DNA of 5,804 nucleotides from Prevotella sp. (lineage in GTDB: Bacteria > Bacteroidota > Bacteroidia > Bacteroidales > Bacteroidaceae): assembly GCA_021204565.1 (NCBI GenBank), contig JAJPZE010000102.1, positions 1-5,804 on the forward strand, in the 5' to 3' direction. The first letter of the stretch is position 1. Every line of letters begins with the position of its first letter. The notes below the pieces were generated by a model. The model did not search any database, was not told the DNA's origin, and saw only the letters and a program-made list of their open reading frames with translations. Position numbers and translations under genes: made by a program. Of the stretch, positions 1 to 5,546 are shown piece after piece.

Positions 1-1020
1 ACAATGAATACTGCCCCCTTGGCGGATGATTACCGACGCATCAACAGGTATGATTTCCCGGTCGGGGAACGCACTTCCGATTGTCCGGCACGCGTAGTCG
101 TCGAGGTCTTTTTGTCCGTAGACGGGGACGATGACCGCTCCGTTAATCACGAGAAAGTTGGCGTAAGTTGCGGGCAGACGTGCCCCGTCATAACACATGG
201 GGCGGGGCATGGGGAGCGGAATTAATACGTATGGCTCGCCGTCAGGGTTGCGTAATGCTTGCAACTCCTCTTCCAAAGCTTTGAAATCGGCGTACTGCGG
301 GTCGGTCTTGTCGGTACATTGCACGTATAACAGTATATTGCCGGGGCAGACGCGCACTATCGTATCGATATGCCCGTCGGTATCGTCGCCGATGAGGCGA
401 CCGTGGTTAAGCCAAACTATTCTCTGTGCGCAGAGGCGGCGTTTGAGCTGTTCCTCAATTTCCGCTCGCGACATCCCGGCGTTTCTGTGCGGAGCAAGCA
501 GACACTGCGAGGTTGTAAATATTGTGCCGCGTCCGTCGCTTTCGATGCTTCCGCCCTCAAGTATGAAGTCGTCATTGTCTGCATACCGCCCCTTTATAAT
601 GCCCTTTTCGCAGAGCAGGCGCGTAACCCGGTTGTCGTCTCCGGCGGGGTACTTCTCTCCCCAACCGTTGAAACGGAAGTCGAGAATAACCTTTTCCGAT
701 GTCTCCCGAAAGAGGAGCGTGACGGGTCCGTAGTCCCTCGCCCACGTGTCGTTTAGCGGCACACTAACGGTTTTAACGCGCTTCATCCGACCCGCGGGCA
801 ACTCTCTTTCAATTTTCCGGCGGGCATCATCCCCGTCGCGGGCAATGAGAACAACATCTTCAAAGCGCGTTATCGCCTCAATCAGAGTAATCACCGTCCG
901 CCTTATTTCCGCCAAATAAGGTTTCCAGTCGGTATGTTCGTCGGGCCAAGCAAGCAGAACAAAGCATTGCTCACGCCACTCGGCGGGCAGGTAAAATTGA
1001 GAGCCGGACATACTAAACAT
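1..1020 (-). CDS. aguA: Agmatine deiminase (agmatine iminohydrolase), C-terminus cut by window edge
   Basis: This enzyme hydrolyses agmatine to N-carbamoylputrescine and ammonia, a step of the arginine-decarboxylase route to putrescine, in the cytoplasm. The 340 residues visible contain the hallmarks of the agmatine deiminase / Porphyromonas-type peptidylarginine deiminase family: a start resembling YxxPAEW (residues 10-15), NDTWARDYGP (90-99), LEGGSIESDG (154-163), GDDTDGHID with the active-site histidine (211-219), TDPQY (239-243) and GGSIHC (335-340). The last cysteine matches the catalytic nucleophile and its codon is the first three bases of the window, so only a short tail is missing; family members run about 345-375 residues. 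The pattern fits agmatine deiminase better than a secreted arginine deiminase, since there is no signal peptide. Two starts are possible, Met1 (1018-1020) and Met4 (1009-1011). The promoter motif lies so close to Met1 that Met4 may be the true start. It is transcribed divergently from the ABC-like gene. Confidence 0.93.
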   Translation of the reverse strand, partial: MFSMSGSQFYLPAEWREQCFVLLAWPDEHTDWKPYLAEIRRTVITLIEAITRFEDVVLIARDGDDARRKIERELPAGRMKRVKTVSVPLNDTWARDYGPVTLLFRETSEKVILDFRFNGWGEKYPAGDDNRVTRLLCEKGIIKGRYADNDDFILEGGSIESDGRGTIFTTSQCLLAPHRNAGMSRAEIEEQLKRRLCAQRIVWLNHGRLIGDDTDGHIDTIVRVCPGNILLYVQCTDKTDPQYADFKALEEELQALRNPDGEPYVLIPLPMPRPMCYDGARLPATYANFLVINGAVIVPVYGQKDLDDYACRTIGSAFPDREIIPVDASVIIRQGGSIHC

Positions 1021-1023
1021 TAT

Positions 1024-1037
1024 CTTTTGCGCAAAAG
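1024..1037. repeat. Perfect 14-bp palindrome over the agmatine deiminase promoter
   Basis: CTTTTGCGCAAAAG is its own reverse complement over all 14 bases; the flanking bases do not extend it. It covers the downstream part of the minus-strand -7 element and the expected transcription start, where a repressor dimer could block initiation. One half (CTTTTGCGC) is also promoter consensus, so the symmetry may be partly fortuitous. Confidence 0.5.
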
Positions 1038-1039
1038 TA
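1032..1039 (-). promoter_or_regulatory. Bacteroidetes -7 promoter element for the agmatine deiminase gene
   Basis: Read on the minus strand the bases are TACTTTTG, an exact match to TAnnTTTG. No good -33 TTTG element sits at the expected spacing, so the call rests on the -7 motif alone. Transcription would begin a few bases downstream, leaving a leader of under 10 nt to Met1 or about 15 nt to Met4. The extended form TACTTTTGCGC is identical to the one in front of gdhA. Confidence 0.5.
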
Positions 1040-1071
1040 GATGATTTTTCGCTTTAACGGAAATATTGTTA

Positions 1072-1079
1072 TACATTTG
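1072..1079 (+). promoter_or_regulatory. Bacteroidetes -7 promoter element for the ABC-like / membrane protein operon
   Basis: TACATTTG matches TAnnTTTG exactly, about 38 bp upstream of the ATG at 1117, giving a leader of about 30 nt. The -33 region is weak, with only TTTCG-like sequence near 1047-1051. Its position argues against the in-frame upstream ATG at 1066, which lies before the promoter. Confidence 0.5.
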
Positions 1080-1116
1080 CAGAGGTGACAAACAAATTCT
1101 TTGTCTCTTCTGTTTT

Positions 1117-1569
1117 ATGATTGAATTAAAGGATGTAACGGCGGGCTTTAAGGACGGCGGAGCGGGGCTTAAAGACTGCTCCATGCTGTTCCGCGACGGC
1201 GAATTGCGGCGTTTCAATCTATCTGCAGGAGAGTTGATTATCAATGTCATACTCGGCTTCTGCCCGGTTGAAAAAGGGTATGTATGTTTCGACGGGATGC
1301 CTCTTGACCGACGTAGCGTCGGCTTTCTGCGCAAGTTAATCGCGTATATACCTACGCCGGAGGGTTTCGAAGAGACGGAAGAGCCGGCGCATAAACAGTT
1401 AAAAATGATCGCCGCAGCTATTAAATCCGATGCCAATATATTGCTCGCCGTCGACCCGTTCTCGCGCTTATCCGGCGAGCAAACGGCTCAGACGGCAGCC
1501 GCGTTGAAGGAGAAAGCCGCTTCGGGAGCGGTCGTTATCGTCGCTACAGATAGGGAAGACGTGTTTTAA
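1117..1569 (+). CDS. Degenerate ABC-type ATPase-like protein (probable pseudo-ATPase)
   Basis: This 150-residue protein follows the layout of an ABC transporter nucleotide-binding domain but lacks the ATPase residues. It opens with MIELKDVTAGFKDG (1-14), typical of ABC ATPases. FNLSAGELIINVILGF (33-48) takes the Walker A place, with no GxxGxGK[ST] and no lysine. VEKGYVCFDGMPL (51-63) matches the usual xxGxhxhDGxxL strand, and LIAYIPT (74-80) matches the Q-loop strand, ending in T instead of Q. HKQLKMIAAAIKSDANILLAVDPFS (92-116) lies where signature plus Walker B (LSGGQ...LLLDEP) should be, with the signature lost and DE replaced by VD. VIVATDRED (140-148) has D at the H-loop histidine. Intact domains are about 200-240 residues, so much of the helical subdomain is missing. 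The start at 1117 was chosen because it begins the homologous strand and lies downstream of the -7 motif. The frame is uninterrupted, so this looks like a functional divergent gene, not a fresh pseudogene. It is followed 12 bp later by a membrane protein gene, a likely partner. Confidence 0.7.
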   Translation: MIELKDVTAGFKDGGAGLKDCSMLFRDGELRRFNLSAGELIINVILGFCPVEKGYVCFDGMPLDRRSVGFLRKLIAYIPTPEGFEETEEPAHKQLKMIAAAIKSDANILLAVDPFSRLSGEQTAQTAAALKEKAASGAVVIVATDREDVF

Positions 1570-1581
1570 GAAGACAGAAGT

Positions 1582-2118
1582 ATGAAGATTAGAATATCTA
1601 AAAGGATGGTGTTGCCTCTGCTCTACGGCGTTCTTGCCGGGTGGGTCGTCGCAGGCGCGATAACGGTTTGGGCTCTCTTAGTGTTCGGCTTTTTGCCGGC
1701 TATAACGGCGGTCGTGTCGGTCTCGGCATTGCTTCTTATTGCCCTCTTTCCCGCCTTACGTCGCTCGGCAGTGGTCTATTCGAAAGCATTGAAATATCAT
1801 AGGGCGGAGTATCTCTACGACTTGGGCAACGGCGTAGAGGCGTCCATAGCGGTCAATACTTACGAAAAGAAAGCCCGGCGGGCGGTCTCCGCCTGGCTCC
1901 AACGCAAACTCCTGCGCAGCTCGTTCGGCGCGCTGCCCGTCGCATCCTTCGCGTTATTATTAGCCGGGACGGATTGGATCATGGCGTTCGAGACAATTAT
2001 ATTAATCGCCTTAATGGTGCTCCTCGCCGTCGCTATCGGGCTCTTCACAATGCTCCGCGTTGCCAGACGATATTGTTACGACAAGTTCGGCAACATCCGC
2101 AACATCCGCAACATTTGA
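1582..2118 (+). CDS. Four-helix integral membrane protein of unknown function
   Basis: I do not recognise this 178-residue protein. It has two hydrophobic hairpins: predicted helices at about 10-32 and 34-58, then a basic, soluble stretch (60-113, including RRSAVVYSKALKYHRAEY and KKARRAVSAWLQRKLLR), then helices at about 115-130 and 135-158. The positive charge of the central loop and of the C-terminal tail (RVARRYCYDKFG) suggests both lie in the cytoplasm. The start lies 12 bp after the stop of the ABC-like gene with no promoter between them, so the two are probably cotranscribed and may form a complex, with this protein as the membrane part. It shows no recognisable permease signature, so calling it an ABC permease would be speculation. 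The last residues, NIRNIRNI, are encoded by a 9-bp tandem repeat. A start at Met9 (MVLPLLYG) is also possible. Confidence 0.75.
   Translation: MKIRISKRMVLPLLYGVLAGWVVAGAITVWALLVFGFLPAITAVVSVSALLLIALFPALRRSAVVYSKALKYHRAEYLYDLGNGVEASIAVNTYEKKARRAVSAWLQRKLLRSSFGALPVASFALLLAGTDWIMAFETIILIALMVLLAVAIGLFTMLRVARRYCYDKFGNIRNIRNI
2091..2115 (+). repeat. In-frame 9-bp tandem repeat at the 3' end of the membrane protein gene
   Basis: The unit CAACATCCG occurs twice in full (2091-2099, 2100-2108) and a third time in part (CAACATT from 2109), encoding NIR-NIR-NI just before the stop codon. Because the unit is a multiple of three, slippage would alter tail length without shifting frame. Confidence 0.8.
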
Positions 2119-2165
2119 TACGCCCCCGTTCTTATCCCTCATAGGCGTACCGGCTAACCATTTTT
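2119..2165 (+). terminator. Possible weak terminator after the membrane protein gene
   Basis: TACGCC (2119-2124) and GGCGTA (2144-2149) form a perfect 6-bp inverted repeat beginning right after the stop codon, and a run of five T follows at 2161-2165. The loop is long (19 nt) and the T run starts 11 nt after the stem, so this is a poor intrinsic terminator. It is reported because it is the only candidate in the intergenic region. Confidence 0.22.
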
Positions 2166-2235
2166 GTCTCGGCATGCTATGTGGCGGCGCGGCGTGTCAA
2201 AGTGTAAGATGTATTGAAAAATAATTGGATTTTTC

Positions 2236-2267
2236 TTTGTCGTTACACGCAAAACGATATACTTTTG
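2236..2267 (+). promoter_or_regulatory. Bacteroidetes -33/-7 promoter for gdhA-ridA
   Basis: TTTG at 2236-2239 and TACTTTTG at 2260-2267 match the -33 and -7 consensus elements of Bacteroidetes sigma-ABfr promoters, with a 20-bp spacer, close to the usual distance. Transcription would start near 2273, giving a leader of about 33 nt before the ATG at 2306. This excludes the in-frame ATG at 2225, which lies upstream of the promoter. Confidence 0.75.
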
Positions 2268-2305
2268 CGCCACATTTAATAACAATTTGTAAACCTAAAC
2301 AAGCT

Positions 2306-3643
2306 ATGAACGTTAGTGAAATTATGCGCCAGGTAGAGACGAAACATCCCGGAGAACCGGAGTTTCATCAGGCGGTGCGTGAGGTTCTTGTGTCAATTGA
2401 GGAGGTGTATAACCGCCATCCTGAGTTTGAACGGGCAAAGATTATCGAGCGTATGGTAGAGCCGGAACGGGTTATTATGTTCCGTGTTCCTTGGGTTGAC
2501 GACCACGGCGAGGTGCAAGTGAACATCGGATACCGTGTTCAGTTTAACTCCGCGATTGGACCTTACAAGGGCGGATTGCGCTTCCATGCGTCGGTTAATC
2601 TTAGCATTTTGAAGTTCTTGGGCTTTGAGCAGATGTTTAAGAATGCTCTTACGACGCTCCCTATGGGGGGCAGCAAGGGCGGTTCCGACTTCTCTCCGCG
2701 CGGCAAGAGTGATGCGGAGATAATGCGTTTCTGCCAGGCATTTATGGCTGAGTTATACCGTTACGTTGGTCCGGATGAGGATGTTCCGGCAGGCGATATC
2801 GGCGTCGGTACGCGCGAGATTGGTTATTTGTTCGGCATGTACAAGAAGCTGACGCACCAGTTCAACGGCATGATTACCGGCAAGGGAATGGAGTGGGGCG
2901 GCTCGCGTGTTCGTCCCGAGGCGACCGGCTACGGCGCTCTCTATTTTGTCAACCAAATGTTGGAGACGCACGGAATTGACATTAAGGGCAAGACGATTGC
3001 CGTCAGCGGCTTCGGCAACGTCGCCTGGGGCGCGATTAAGAAGGCAACCGAGCTTGGCGGCAAGGTTGTTACGATAAGCGGTCCCGACGGATATATCTAC
3101 GACCCGACCGGCGTATCAGGCGAGAAGATTGATTATCTGCTTGAGCTTCGCGAGAGCGGCAACGACGTGTGTGCGCCGTATGCTGATGTTTATCCCGAAG
3201 CAACATTCTTCGCCGGCAAGCGTCCTTGGGAGCAGAAGGTTGACATCGCGCTCACTTGCGCCACACAGAACGAGCTCAACGGCGAGGATGCTGACAAGTT
3301 GCTTGCCAACAAGACGTTGTGCATAGGCGAAGTAAGTAATATGGGTTGCACGGCGGAGGCTGTCGACAAGTTCATTGCGGCTAAGGCGCTGTTTGCTCCG
3401 GGCAAGGCTGTTAATGCGGGCGGAGTAGCTACTTCGGGCTTGGAGATGACGCAGAACTCGGAGCGCTTGAGCTGGAGCAGCGAAGAGGTAGACGCGAAGC
3501 TGAAAGAGATTATGCACGGCATACATGCGGCATGTGTGGAGCACGGACGCGGCGCTGACGGATATGTCAACTATGTCAAGGGAGCGAATATTGCGGGCTT
3601 TATGAAAGTAGCTCACGCGATGTTGGCTCAGGGAATTGTATAA
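2306..3643 (+). CDS. gdhA: NADP-type glutamate dehydrogenase
   Basis: This cytoplasmic enzyme, hexameric in the family, interconverts 2-oxoglutarate plus ammonia and glutamate; in gut Bacteroidales it is a main route of ammonia assimilation. The 445-residue length from the ATG at 2306 is the normal full length. Visible landmarks are GPYKGGLRFH (85-94, substrate lysine K88), LPMGGSKGGSDF (118-129, K124), PRGKSD (131-136, catalytic-type K134), PAGDIGVG (161-168, catalytic D164), RPEATGYG (203-210), the Rossmann dinucleotide loop SGFGNVAWGA (234-243), CATQNEL (318-324) and NAGGVATSGLEM (370-381, S377). A serine after the second Rossmann strand (TISGPDG, 257-262) rather than an acidic residue fits NADP(H) use, though dual specificity is possible. 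GEVSNMGCT replaces the EGANMPTT of the E. coli enzyme, a variant I associate with Bacteroidetes. The frame also extends 27 codons upstream, but that stretch spans the promoter. ridA follows 34 bp later. Confidence 0.97.
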   Translation: MNVSEIMRQVETKHPGEPEFHQAVREVLVSIEEVYNRHPEFERAKIIERMVEPERVIMFRVPWVDDHGEVQVNIGYRVQFNSAIGPYKGGLRFHASVNLSILKFLGFEQMFKNALTTLPMGGSKGGSDFSPRGKSDAEIMRFCQAFMAELYRYVGPDEDVPAGDIGVGTREIGYLFGMYKKLTHQFNGMITGKGMEWGGSRVRPEATGYGALYFVNQMLETHGIDIKGKTIAVSGFGNVAWGAIKKATELGGKVVTISGPDGYIYDPTGVSGEKIDYLLELRESGNDVCAPYADVYPEATFFAGKRPWEQKVDIALTCATQNELNGEDADKLLANKTLCIGEVSNMGCTAEAVDKFIAAKALFAPGKAVNAGGVATSGLEMTQNSERLSWSSEEVDAKLKEIMHGIHAACVEHGRGADGYVNYVKGANIAGFMKVAHAMLAQGIV

Positions 3644-3677
3644 TCCTCTTTATTCAACTATTAAATCGAACGAACAG

Positions 3678-4052
3678 ATGAAACAAATTGCAACTACGGC
3701 GGCACCGGGCGCAATCGGTCCTTATAGTCAGGCGATAGAGGCAAACGGCTTCGTATATGTCTCGGGACAGTTGCCGATTGATCCCGCGACGGGTGCTTTC
3801 CCTGAAGGCGGGGTAAAGGCACAAACGCGCCAATCGTTGCTCAACGCGCAAGCGATACTGCGTGCGGCTGGCACGGAGCTTGGGAATGTGGTGAAGACAA
3901 CCGTGTTCCTCAGCGATATGAACGACTTTGGGGCGATGAACGAGGTGTACTCCGAGTTCTTCACCGCTCCTTTCCCGGCGCGTTCGGCAATAGCCGTGAA
4001 GACGCTTCCGAAGAATGCGTTGGTAGAGATAGAGTGCGTTGCGGCGAAGTAA
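3678..4052 (+). CDS. ridA: RidA family reactive enamine/imine deaminase
   Basis: RidA (YjgF/YER057c/UK114 family) hydrolyses the reactive enamine/imine intermediates, such as 2-aminoacrylate, released by PLP-dependent dehydratases, protecting other PLP enzymes; it works as a cytoplasmic trimer. The 124-residue length is typical. Key family residues are present: GPYSQA (14-19, Y16), YVSGQLPIDPATG (27-39, with S29/G30), N88, FPARSAI (99-105, with the carboxylate-binding R102) and VEIECVA (116-122, with E119). The start at 3678 was chosen because MKQIATTAAPGAIGPYSQA is the standard N-terminus; the frame extends 14 codons further upstream into the end of gdhA without homology. Only 34 bp separate it from gdhA, with no -7 motif or hairpin between, so the two are probably cotranscribed. 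It ends 18 bp from the converging barrel gene. Confidence 0.95.
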   Translation: MKQIATTAAPGAIGPYSQAIEANGFVYVSGQLPIDPATGAFPEGGVKAQTRQSLLNAQAILRAAGTELGNVVKTTVFLSDMNDFGAMNEVYSEFFTAPFPARSAIAVKTLPKNALVEIECVAAK

Positions 4053-4070
4053 ATTGTTTAATGCTGACGG

Positions 4071-4868
4071 TCAGAATTTATAGGTATAACCGAGCCCGAT
4101 AAGGTGAGTGTTCCGACCGGAGATATCGTCCTCTCCTTTCACGACGTCGTACGTCCACGTGAGGGAGAGGACGTTTCGTTTCGTTACTTTCCAGTCCACG
4201 CCCGCCATGTAGCGCCATTTGCTCGTCTTGAACTTACGCCGGAGACTGTTGTAAATCTCGGCGGAGACGAAAGGAGTGAGCGGACAATGACGGATGTCGT
4301 ATTCGACGGCGAGGCGCGAGCGAAGGAGATGATGCGACGTGGCGGGGCGTTCGTCGGGCTCCGTATAGTTGTAATCGCCGTATTTTGTGAAGTAATCGCG
4401 TATTGTCGTATACTTGGGGCGGCGGGTGTATTGATATCTTTCGCGGAGCGAGAACTTCAAACGCGCAATGGTGTAACTTCCCGTGAGGGCGACGTATGCG
4501 CGGTAGCGCGGCGTATTCTTTGAAGCGCGTATCCATTTGATGGTGCCGTCGTCGCGGTATCGCGTCTTGCCGTCGCTCGGCATATACATAAATACGAAGC
4601 CGGCGGAGGCTTTAAGCCACGTTGTGATTTTATAATCCACGGACGGAGAAAGGGTGAAGCGTTCGAACGAGGAGAAGTTGTCTGTCTGCCGGTATTCGGC
4701 GTTAAGTCCGACCGTGAAGCCCTTGTGTAGCTTCTTCTCCGCACCAATCGTTAGCGACATACCCACGTCGTCGCCGCCCGAAGAGCCGCTGTCCGCCGCT
4801 AAGGCAATGCCCTTTCCGAACAACAGAGGCAAGCAAACAATCAATATATGGCACGCTCTATTCACCAT
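4071..4868 (-). CDS. DUF2490-type outer-membrane beta-barrel protein
   Basis: This 265-residue protein has a Sec signal peptide (residues 1-24: basic start, hydrophobic ILIVCLPLLFGKGIALA, small residues before a likely cleavage near A24/A25), a short Ser/Gly/Asp-rich linker (26-34), then alternating amphipathic strands ending in aromatics, such as FTVGLNAEYRQ (51-61), FTLSPSVDYKI (71-81), WLKASAGFVFMY (84-95), LKFSLRERYQY (137-147), LLRSRLAVEYDI (181-192) and WRYMAGVDWKV (218-228). It ends LIGLGYTYKF, with a terminal phenylalanine and alternate hydrophobics, the signal recognised by the BAM assembly machinery. Pattern and size fit the DUF2490 family, assigned here from memory. Its start lies 4 bp after the DUF4956 stop, so the genes are probably translationally coupled. 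Its role is unknown; a barrel of about 10-12 strands could be a channel or an envelope anchor for the inner-membrane partners encoded upstream. Confidence 0.82.
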   Translation of the reverse strand: MVNRACHILIVCLPLLFGKGIALAADSGSSGGDDVGMSLTIGAEKKLHKGFTVGLNAEYRQTDNFSSFERFTLSPSVDYKITTWLKASAGFVFMYMPSDGKTRYRDDGTIKWIRASKNTPRYRAYVALTGSYTIARLKFSLRERYQYTRRPKYTTIRDYFTKYGDYNYTEPDERPATSHHLLRSRLAVEYDIRHCPLTPFVSAEIYNSLRRKFKTSKWRYMAGVDWKVTKRNVLSLTWTYDVVKGEDDISGRNTHLIGLGYTYKF

Positions 4869-4872
4869 CTTT

Positions 4873-5541
4873 TTATGCGTTTCTGATGTTGCGTCGCACG
4901 CCGAATTGTCCGTCGACGGAGTTGGATTTATGCTCGTTGTCGGCGTTGTAATGCACTTTGAGCACTACCGCGTCGCGCAGGAAATCGTATCCGCCGACTT
5001 CAATCTTCGTTATCTCCAAGCCCGTGCGCCGGGTCAAATCCGCCATCAGTTCTTCGCGCCGGTCGGGCAAGGTCAGCTCCGGGCGGTCGTAACGAATTAG
5101 CTTCACCGGGCTTGTCTTAATCATTTTCTCGCATATAGCGGTGATGACCAACACTATCAGGTCGGTAATGAGGAGCTCGATAATGCCCGACGGATTAATC
5201 CTTTCGCCGTCACCGACGGGGGCTACGGCGGTGATGACCGATAAGGAGATTATAAGGAAGAGATACGTCATCTCCCTGACAGGCATGGCATCGGTGCGGA
5301 AGCGCATTATAGAGAAGATGCCGAACAAGCCGATACCTATACCTAACGTCGCTTTCGCCTTCATATCCATCATAAAGAACATGAGGAAGAAGATGGCGAC
5401 GGAGGTGATCATATACGTGAAATAATAATCGCGCCGGCGGCCTTTGGGATAGTAGAGACGGTCGATGATAACGAAGTTGACGACCATGCAGATGACGAAT
5501 CGGATGAGCATCTGAACGAAGTTCGGGGATAGCGTGTCCAT
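4873..5541 (-). CDS. DUF4956 family inner-membrane protein
   Basis: This 222-residue protein has predicted membrane helices at about 8-27, 40-59, 66-78 (short, Gly-rich), 91-108 and 118-137, then a soluble C-terminal domain (about 145-205) containing LTRRTGLEITKIEVGGYDFLRDAVVLKVHY, a beta-alpha-beta-like pattern. The most diagnostic stretch is GIGIGLFGIFSIMRFRTDAMPVREMTYLF (67-95), where GLFGIFSIMRFRT is the signature I associate with DUF4956. The family has no proven biochemical role that I know of. It commonly sits beside VTC-domain polyphosphate polymerase genes, as here, where the VTC-type gene ends 5 bp upstream. I infer that it is a membrane partner, perhaps a channel or scaffold for the polymerase product, comparable in role but not in sequence to the membrane part of the yeast VTC complex. 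The tail FGVRRNIRNA resembles that of the unrelated membrane protein ending at 2118. Confidence 0.88.
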   Translation of the reverse strand: MDTLSPNFVQMLIRFVICMVVNFVIIDRLYYPKGRRRDYYFTYMITSVAIFFLMFFMMDMKAKATLGIGIGLFGIFSIMRFRTDAMPVREMTYLFLIISLSVITAVAPVGDGERINPSGIIELLITDLIVLVITAICEKMIKTSPVKLIRYDRPELTLPDRREELMADLTRRTGLEITKIEVGGYDFLRDAVVLKVHYNADNEHKSNSVDGQFGVRRNIRNA

Positions 5542-5546
5542 ATCTT

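Noticed and set aside
197..756. Open frames on the plus strand of 178 and 128 codons
   Set aside because: They lie antisense to the clearly homologous agmatine deiminase frame, show no recognisable motifs, and have the skewed composition expected of shadow frames.
1020..1436. Minus-strand open frame of 138 codons
   Set aside because: It lies mostly antisense to the ABC-like gene and would run through the divergent promoter region; no family features.
1468..1482. LSGEQ in the ABC-like protein (residues 118-122) as a surviving ABC signature motif
   Set aside because: It lies after the Walker B-like strand, at the D-loop position. The true signature site should precede Walker B, where the sequence reads EPAHKQLKM.
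2166..2230. GC-rich stretch with GCATGC palindrome as a small RNA or riboswitch
   Set aside because: No stable stem pairing was found beyond the 6-bp restriction-site-like palindrome, and no known RNA motif is recognised.
2225..2305. 27-codon N-terminal extension of glutamate dehydrogenase
   Set aside because: It spans the -33/-7 promoter, and homologues begin at MNVSEIMRQV.
3116..3616. Minus-strand open frames of 166 and 126 codons within gdhA
   Set aside because: Antisense to a strongly conserved gdhA region; low-complexity composition and no domain.
4051..4079. Possible bidirectional terminator between ridA and the barrel gene (CTGA-CGG-TCAG with outer AAATT/AATTT arms)
   Set aside because: The inner stem is only 4 bp, an 8-nt one-sided bulge separates it from the AT-only outer arms, it overlaps both stop codons, and no T tract follows.
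4104..4536. Plus-strand 139-codon frame and minus-strand 100- and 96-codon frames over the barrel gene
   Set aside because: The barrel frame has a signal peptide, regular amphipathic strands and a terminal Phe; the others have none of these.
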